Virus record (IMG/VR): IMGVR_UViG_3300025151_000113
Location: 1 to 38,647 of that record
Direction: 5' to 3' (one strand)
DNA from: a virus
DNA length: 38,647 bases
The translations under genes and the position numbers were made by a program. This document shows positions 34,385-38,647 of this stretch, piece by piece. Numbering within the stretch: the first letter of the stretch is position 1; every line of letters begins with the position of its first letter. Under the pieces are notes generated by a model that had not been told where the DNA came from, searched no databases, and was given only the letters and a program-made list of their open reading frames with translations.

Positions 34385-35551
34385 ATGAATGTAAATTTAG
34401 TAAACGCATATAGACAAGGTGTAATGTCAGAAGCCCGCAAAGAAATGAGCAAGGGTAGAGTTACTGATGTTTTAGGTAAAGTTGGTAAAGATCTTAATAA
34501 ATTAGGTACTGATTTAGCTAATAAAAGAGAAGCTGATGCTAAAACAGAAGCTCAAAGAATATCTGATGGTAAAAAAACAGGGCAAGATCTTGCTACCGAA
34601 GTATTAAATAGAAGCGGTGGATTAAATGAAAATTATTTAAACGCTTATAGACCTGAAGTAGAAAGATTACAAAATGAATACGATAATGCTGTTCAAAGCG
34701 GTGACAAAGATTTAGAGCAAAAAATATTAGGACAGTTAAACGACTTGAGCGCAACAACTGCAACGTGGGTTGATTTTAGAAAAGACGTTGCACAAACTAT
34801 AGATACTAAAAGTGTTGATGGTAAAGCTATGCCAAACTTAATAAAAGGATTAGACGCAGACACTCAAGATTTATTAAACTCTGTATTAGATTCTAATACT
34901 GAAGTTGTATTTGAAGACGGTGTGTCTAAAATAAAAGGTCCTGACGGTAAGTTGTATAGCAAGGGTGATCTTGAAAAAATACTAGACAACGCTAAAAGAG
35001 ATGTTGCAACTCATAATGATTTGCTAGGTATAAACGAGGTTTTAATGCAAGAAGCTGCTGTAAATGAAGGTTTAAGTACAGACAGCGATAAATACAAACC
35101 TTTTAACAAAGAAGTTACAAATAGAAAAGTAATGCAAATTTTAGAAACAGCAAACATACAATCTATATTAAATGATAATGTGTTTACTGGTGAAGAAACT
35201 ATGTCTAAAAATATTAAGCAATACATTGCTGGTTTAGACTATGGTTCTCTTGGTATTGATACACTTCACAGCGCTGATGGTACAGAAAATAAAAAATCAA
35301 AGTTTGATTTAGATGGAGATGGTACAATAGATCCAGAAGAAATAAAGTTGTTGTCAGAAGAAGATGTTGAAAAAATACATGATGCATTAACTAATCCTAA
35401 AAACGATTTTTATAAAGAAGACAATACTAAAAAAGCTGTTGGTAGTTACTACACAGCTATATTAGAAAAGAACTACGGCGGTATGAGACAAGATGTAGCT
35501 CAATCTTATAAAAAAGAATCTGATCAACTAAACACTTACGGTTTAATTTAA
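34385..35551 (+). CDS. internal virion protein candidate with an EF-hand
   Basis: A 388-residue mainly helical, acidic protein. The notable feature is a canonical EF-hand loop at residues 308-319 (DLDGDGTIDPEE), with ligands D308, D310, D312, T314, D316 and E319 and helices on both sides (LLSEEDVEKIHDAL after it). Family knowledge says such a loop binds Ca2+. The rest has helical segments like ENYLNAYRPEVERLQNEYDN and a beta hairpin with DGVSKIKGPDGKLYSKG. It is the middle gene of three internal-protein genes, placed like T7 gp15. Calcium might control stability or release on ejection (inference). No second EF-hand is evident. Confidence 0.6.
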   Translation: MNVNLVNAYRQGVMSEARKEMSKGRVTDVLGKVGKDLNKLGTDLANKREADAKTEAQRISDGKKTGQDLATEVLNRSGGLNENYLNAYRPEVERLQNEYDNAVQSGDKDLEQKILGQLNDLSATTATWVDFRKDVAQTIDTKSVDGKAMPNLIKGLDADTQDLLNSVLDSNTEVVFEDGVSKIKGPDGKLYSKGDLEKILDNAKRDVATHNDLLGINEVLMQEAAVNEGLSTDSDKYKPFNKEVTNRKVMQILETANIQSILNDNVFTGEETMSKNIKQYIAGLDYGSLGIDTLHSADGTENKKSKFDLDGDGTIDPEEIKLLSEEDVEKIHDALTNPKNDFYKEDNTKKAVGSYYTAILEKNYGGMRQDVAQSYKKESDQLNTYGLI

Positions 35552-35552
35552 T

Positions 35553-38474
35553 ATGTATTTAAATCCTCAAGATAAACAAAAACTTAAAGACGCGGTAGCT
35601 CAAATGAAGGCTGATAGGGTTCCTGTGCAGCGAGCTCAAGCTTTAATTGATACATTTATAAAAAATAGACAAGCTGTATATGCTCAGCAACGAGCTCAGG
35701 AAATAGAAAACCAAAAAATAGCTAATCAAAAAATTGCTAACGATAAAAAACAATCGGAGCAAGACGAAAAAGATAGAAAAGCAGCAGAGGCAAAAGAGGT
35801 TGCTGCAATGACTAAAAACAGTGATTTTGATTGGCGTAACTCTGTAACTTGGGCTTCAAAAAATAATGACGACATTGTAGGTAAATTTAGAGATGAATAT
35901 GCTTCTGTAAACTTTGGTATTGAGTCAACAACAGGTAATAATGTTGTTGTTAGAAGACCTGATGGAAAAGAAGAGACTATAAAGCTTGATGGTAGTGAAG
36001 AATCTATAGCTAAACTAAATATATTAAAAGTAGATTTAGATAGAGCAAAAGAAAATGTTATTAAAGAAGGTGTTGGTTACAACGTTTTAGTTGGTGCTGA
36101 TACACGCGCTAGAGGTACTGGCACAAAAAGATTTGAAAATGATGACTTACAAAGAGCTAATTTAGCCTATAAAAATATAGGTTTAGAAATTGTAGAGCGT
36201 AGTAATAGAAAAACAACCGTTAGCGAAAGTGGCCGCGCTTCAAGCGGAATGACATATGAAATAAGAAAAAACGGTGAAGTTGTATATGGAGGTGATGAAA
36301 TGAAAGGCGCTAGTGTTGCAGAAATACAAGAGTATTTATCAAACAGAGAAAACTTTAGTTTAGAAGATAGAGAACAATTAGAGAAAGACGGTTTAAAAGC
36401 AGCTGAGCAACAGCAAGAAATATATAAGCAAATACAAAATTCGACTGGTTATACAATACCAAAAGAAACATCTGAAAATAATTATCACAATAGTAAACAA
36501 GCTTTTCGTGATGCTCAAATATTATTTAAAGGAGTTTCTGACGATGGTATGAAAATGATCGAGTCGTTTTTAAATTTACCTATAGAGGGTGATGAAAACT
36601 ATAAATCAACTAGGTTTAAAAATTTATTTTCAGATGAAGTTAAAAACAGGCTTAGTGAAGAAGATCAAAAAATATTTGAACAAGCTTTAATTAAAAGCGA
36701 AGAAAAAGATGAAGATGGTAAAACTATATTTGACAGATCATTAGATAGACAAATAAATAATGATAATCAAAAAATATGGAACGCTAAGTATACAGAAAGA
36801 TTAAACAATGGAGATGCTAAACTACTAGTTCAATATGGTACTAAAGTAAAAGCTAGACAGTTGCAAATTAACTTAGCAGAAGAAGAAAAAGAAATACAAG
36901 CTAATGTTGAGGAAATAAAATCAGATTATAAGAAAAACTCTGAACAAAATATTCAAAACATTAGATCTGTAATAAAAGAAGCTCAAAGCGATGGTGTAAC
37001 AATTACATCTAAAAAAGATTCTAATGGAAAGACTTTATATGTAGCAAAAGGTGATTTAGCTAGCAAATACCAACCGCTACTAAACACTTATACTCAAAAA
37101 CAAAACAGTCTTGACAAACAGTATAACACACAGCTAACAATAGAGTCTAACAGATACAAAAACTGGTTTACAAACAATCAGGATAACGAAAGAATATCTA
37201 CATTTGCAAATCAAGAAAATGATCTTTCTGATATTATGCTTGATCAATTTGGCGATGCCGTTAGAGGTATAGGCGCTACTATACCTATTTTATTTGGTAG
37301 TGAAGAAGCTATAGCAATGCACAAAAGTAGACAAGAAGGTGCAGCGGCTTATACAGAGGCTTTAGATTTTAAAACAGCTAGAGCAACTGGTCAAGGTGGT
37401 AGATATTCTCTTATAACTTTAGCTCAACAAGCACCAAACATAATGCTGGCCGTCGCTACCCAGGGTGTTGGTACCGCTTTTGGTGCTAGCGCTACTGTGG
37501 CCAGCGCTTTAACATCTACTGCTTTTGGTTTAAACTCTGGTACATCTAAATACGCTGACTTAACAATACAGCACAATGCTGCTATAGCTGCTGATGAAAA
37601 GTTAAAAGAGCTAGAAGAAAATAAAGACTTTATGTCTTATGAAGATTATATAAATCAAAGAGCCGCGCTAGAAGAACAGTCAGCTTTAAAAGACATGTCT
37701 AGAGAACAAATAGTTGGACAATCTATAGTTACAGGTTTAATTGAAGGTGGTGTTGCGTTTACTCTTGGTACAATACCTAATGCTAGTAAATTAGTTAAAG
37801 GTGTTATAAAAGGTCCTGGTGATGATATAATAAACGCTATAACGCAAAAGAACTTACAGTATTATGCTGGCGCTGGTCTTGAGTTTGGTAAAAGAACAAT
37901 GGGCGAAGTGTTAGAAGAAAGTATAATACACTTTGGTGACGTAGCCTCAGAATCTGTAATACTAGGTAAAGATGCTGACTTTGATGGTTGGGAAGATGTT
38001 GTTGCTAGTTCAATTATAACTGGTGGTGCAATGAACGGTCCTGGTATAGCTTATACTTCTATAATGAACAGAATGCACACTAAGTCTGATAGAGGTAGGT
38101 TTAATGATATAAAAAACCAAATTAATTCATACAAGCAAGAATTAGCTTTACTTCCTAACGATGGTAGTAATGATACTCAAATACAAAGAGAGTCTTTAAT
38201 AACGGGCATACAACAAGAGTATCAAAAATCTGTTGGTATACAAAATGAAATGGAAGTTGGTGCTATGCTGCTTGGTGGTGAAGGTACTAGAAAATTATTA
38301 AGAAATGGTATTGTATTAGATAATATATACAACGAGGCTAAAGTTATACCTGGTGATTCTCAAAATGTAATTGATGAAAAGCTAGAAAAACATAGAGAAA
38401 CACTAAGCAAAAGCGAGTTAAAATCGTTTAACAACAGATTAAAAATATTATCTATAGGTAGTGGTGTACAATAA
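35553..38474 (+). CDS. large internal virion (ejection) protein candidate
   Basis: A 973-residue protein, the third of the internal set, comparable to T7 gp16 or crAss cargo proteins in position. The N-terminus is helical with a repeat-like NQKIANQKIANDKK coiled coil (about 40-75). Long charged helices run to residue 600. From about 617 to 661 there is a strongly hydrophobic, Ala/Gly-rich region (ITLAQQAPNIMLAVATQGVG), and a second near 719-745 (QSIVTGLIEGGVAFTLGTIP), separated by charged helices. These look membrane-active. No lytic transglycosylase motif is seen. It is not a tape measure in the usual sense, since no tube protein genes are present. Confidence 0.6.
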   Translation: MYLNPQDKQKLKDAVAQMKADRVPVQRAQALIDTFIKNRQAVYAQQRAQEIENQKIANQKIANDKKQSEQDEKDRKAAEAKEVAAMTKNSDFDWRNSVTWASKNNDDIVGKFRDEYASVNFGIESTTGNNVVVRRPDGKEETIKLDGSEESIAKLNILKVDLDRAKENVIKEGVGYNVLVGADTRARGTGTKRFENDDLQRANLAYKNIGLEIVERSNRKTTVSESGRASSGMTYEIRKNGEVVYGGDEMKGASVAEIQEYLSNRENFSLEDREQLEKDGLKAAEQQQEIYKQIQNSTGYTIPKETSENNYHNSKQAFRDAQILFKGVSDDGMKMIESFLNLPIEGDENYKSTRFKNLFSDEVKNRLSEEDQKIFEQALIKSEEKDEDGKTIFDRSLDRQINNDNQKIWNAKYTERLNNGDAKLLVQYGTKVKARQLQINLAEEEKEIQANVEEIKSDYKKNSEQNIQNIRSVIKEAQSDGVTITSKKDSNGKTLYVAKGDLASKYQPLLNTYTQKQNSLDKQYNTQLTIESNRYKNWFTNNQDNERISTFANQENDLSDIMLDQFGDAVRGIGATIPILFGSEEAIAMHKSRQEGAAAYTEALDFKTARATGQGGRYSLITLAQQAPNIMLAVATQGVGTAFGASATVASALTSTAFGLNSGTSKYADLTIQHNAAIAADEKLKELEENKDFMSYEDYINQRAALEEQSALKDMSREQIVGQSIVTGLIEGGVAFTLGTIPNASKLVKGVIKGPGDDIINAITQKNLQYYAGAGLEFGKRTMGEVLEESIIHFGDVASESVILGKDADFDGWEDVVASSIITGGAMNGPGIAYTSIMNRMHTKSDRGRFNDIKNQINSYKQELALLPNDGSNDTQIQRESLITGIQQEYQKSVGIQNEMEVGAMLLGGEGTRKLLRNGIVLDNIYNEAKVIPGDSQNVIDEKLEKHRETLSKSELKSFNNRLKILSIGSGVQ

Positions 38475-38486
38475 TAAAAAATAAAA

Positions 38487-38647
38487 ATGAGTAGATATCA
38501 AAATACTGAACAACCAATTATACTTCCAGGAGAAGATTCAACTAACTACATCCCAAGATATTTAAATGTTAAATATCCTGAAATACCTAGAGACTCTTCT
38601 GATATTTATATTTATTCAACTCAAGGAGATAGATATGATTTATTAGC
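38487..38647 (+). CDS. tail or baseplate-like structural protein, N-terminal part
   Basis: The frame opens at ATG 38487 after an A-rich leader (TAAAAAATAAAA) and runs off the window. The 53 complete codons give MSRYQNTEQPIILPGEDSTN, then YIPRYLNVKYPEIPRDSSDI and YIYSTQGDRYDLLA. YPEIPRDSSDIYIYSTQGDRYDLLA-like text recalls the N-terminal part of gp53-like wedge or LysM-containing tail proteins, but too little is present for a firm call. It is probably cotranscribed with the preceding internal-protein gene, 12 bases upstream. Confidence 0.5.
   Translation, partial: MSRYQNTEQPIILPGEDSTNYIPRYLNVKYPEIPRDSSDIYIYSTQGDRYDLL

Noticed and set aside
35553-38474. 973-residue protein as a tape-measure protein
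   Set aside because: No tail tube, sheath or tail-assembly chaperone genes are seen nearby and the two preceding genes fit an ejection set better.

Overview
The window is a 38.6-kb piece of a tailed-bacteriophage genome, cut at both ends. It is A/T-rich and every supported gene lies on the + strand, packed with overlaps or gaps of a few bases. No gap exceeds about 75 bases and no tRNA, integrase, insertion sequence or CRISPR array is visible. Starts are preceded by A/T-rich tracts with no visible Shine-Dalgarno sequence. That is the initiation style of Bacteroidetes (Flavobacteriia), so the host is probably a marine or aquatic Bacteroidetes bacterium (inference). The order TerL, portal, acidic scaffold candidate, HK97-type major capsid protein, ring/connector proteins, giant tail protein, internal virion proteins, with no tail-tube or sheath gene, suggests a short-tailed phage. 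It resembles crAss-like phages and related marine Bacteroidetes phages, but rank-level placement needs a TerL/MCP phylogeny.

Layout. (1) 1-3017: the end of an upstream gene, a small unknown gene, then groEL and groES in an overlapping pair (EL before ES, the reverse of the usual bacterial order), a winged-helix-like protein and a small HExxH protein. (2) 3019-3716: a small unknown gene and a holin. (3) 3717-14270: the adhesion module, with two fibre proteins, a 2134-residue fibre carrying an N-terminal beta-propeller-like region and a C-terminal self-cleaving S74 chaperone, a LamG-like lectin protein and a small unknown. (4) 14343-15639: tightly overlapping small genes, among them a 197-residue protein that reads as two tandem GroES-like barrels, and a small-terminase candidate. 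(5) 15636-25584: packaging and head genes with strong hairpins on both sides of the gene that follows the capsid gene. (6) 25588-33717: the giant 2430-residue tail protein, a small tail-associated protein and a cupin. (7) 33721 to the end: a three-gene internal-virion (ejection) set, one member with a perfect EF-hand loop, then the start of a tail/baseplate-like protein cut by the window edge.

How the genes fit together. TerS/TerL candidates and portal package DNA; scaffold and capsid protein form the head; ring/connector proteins and the giant protein form the short tail; the fibres and lectin protein bind the host surface; the 219/388/973-residue set is probably ejected with the DNA; holin and perhaps the HExxH protein act at lysis. 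The most interesting signal is a possible phage-encoded folding system: a GroEL without the GGM tail and with altered apical-domain residues, a GroES, and a separate tandem GroES-like protein next to the packaging genes.
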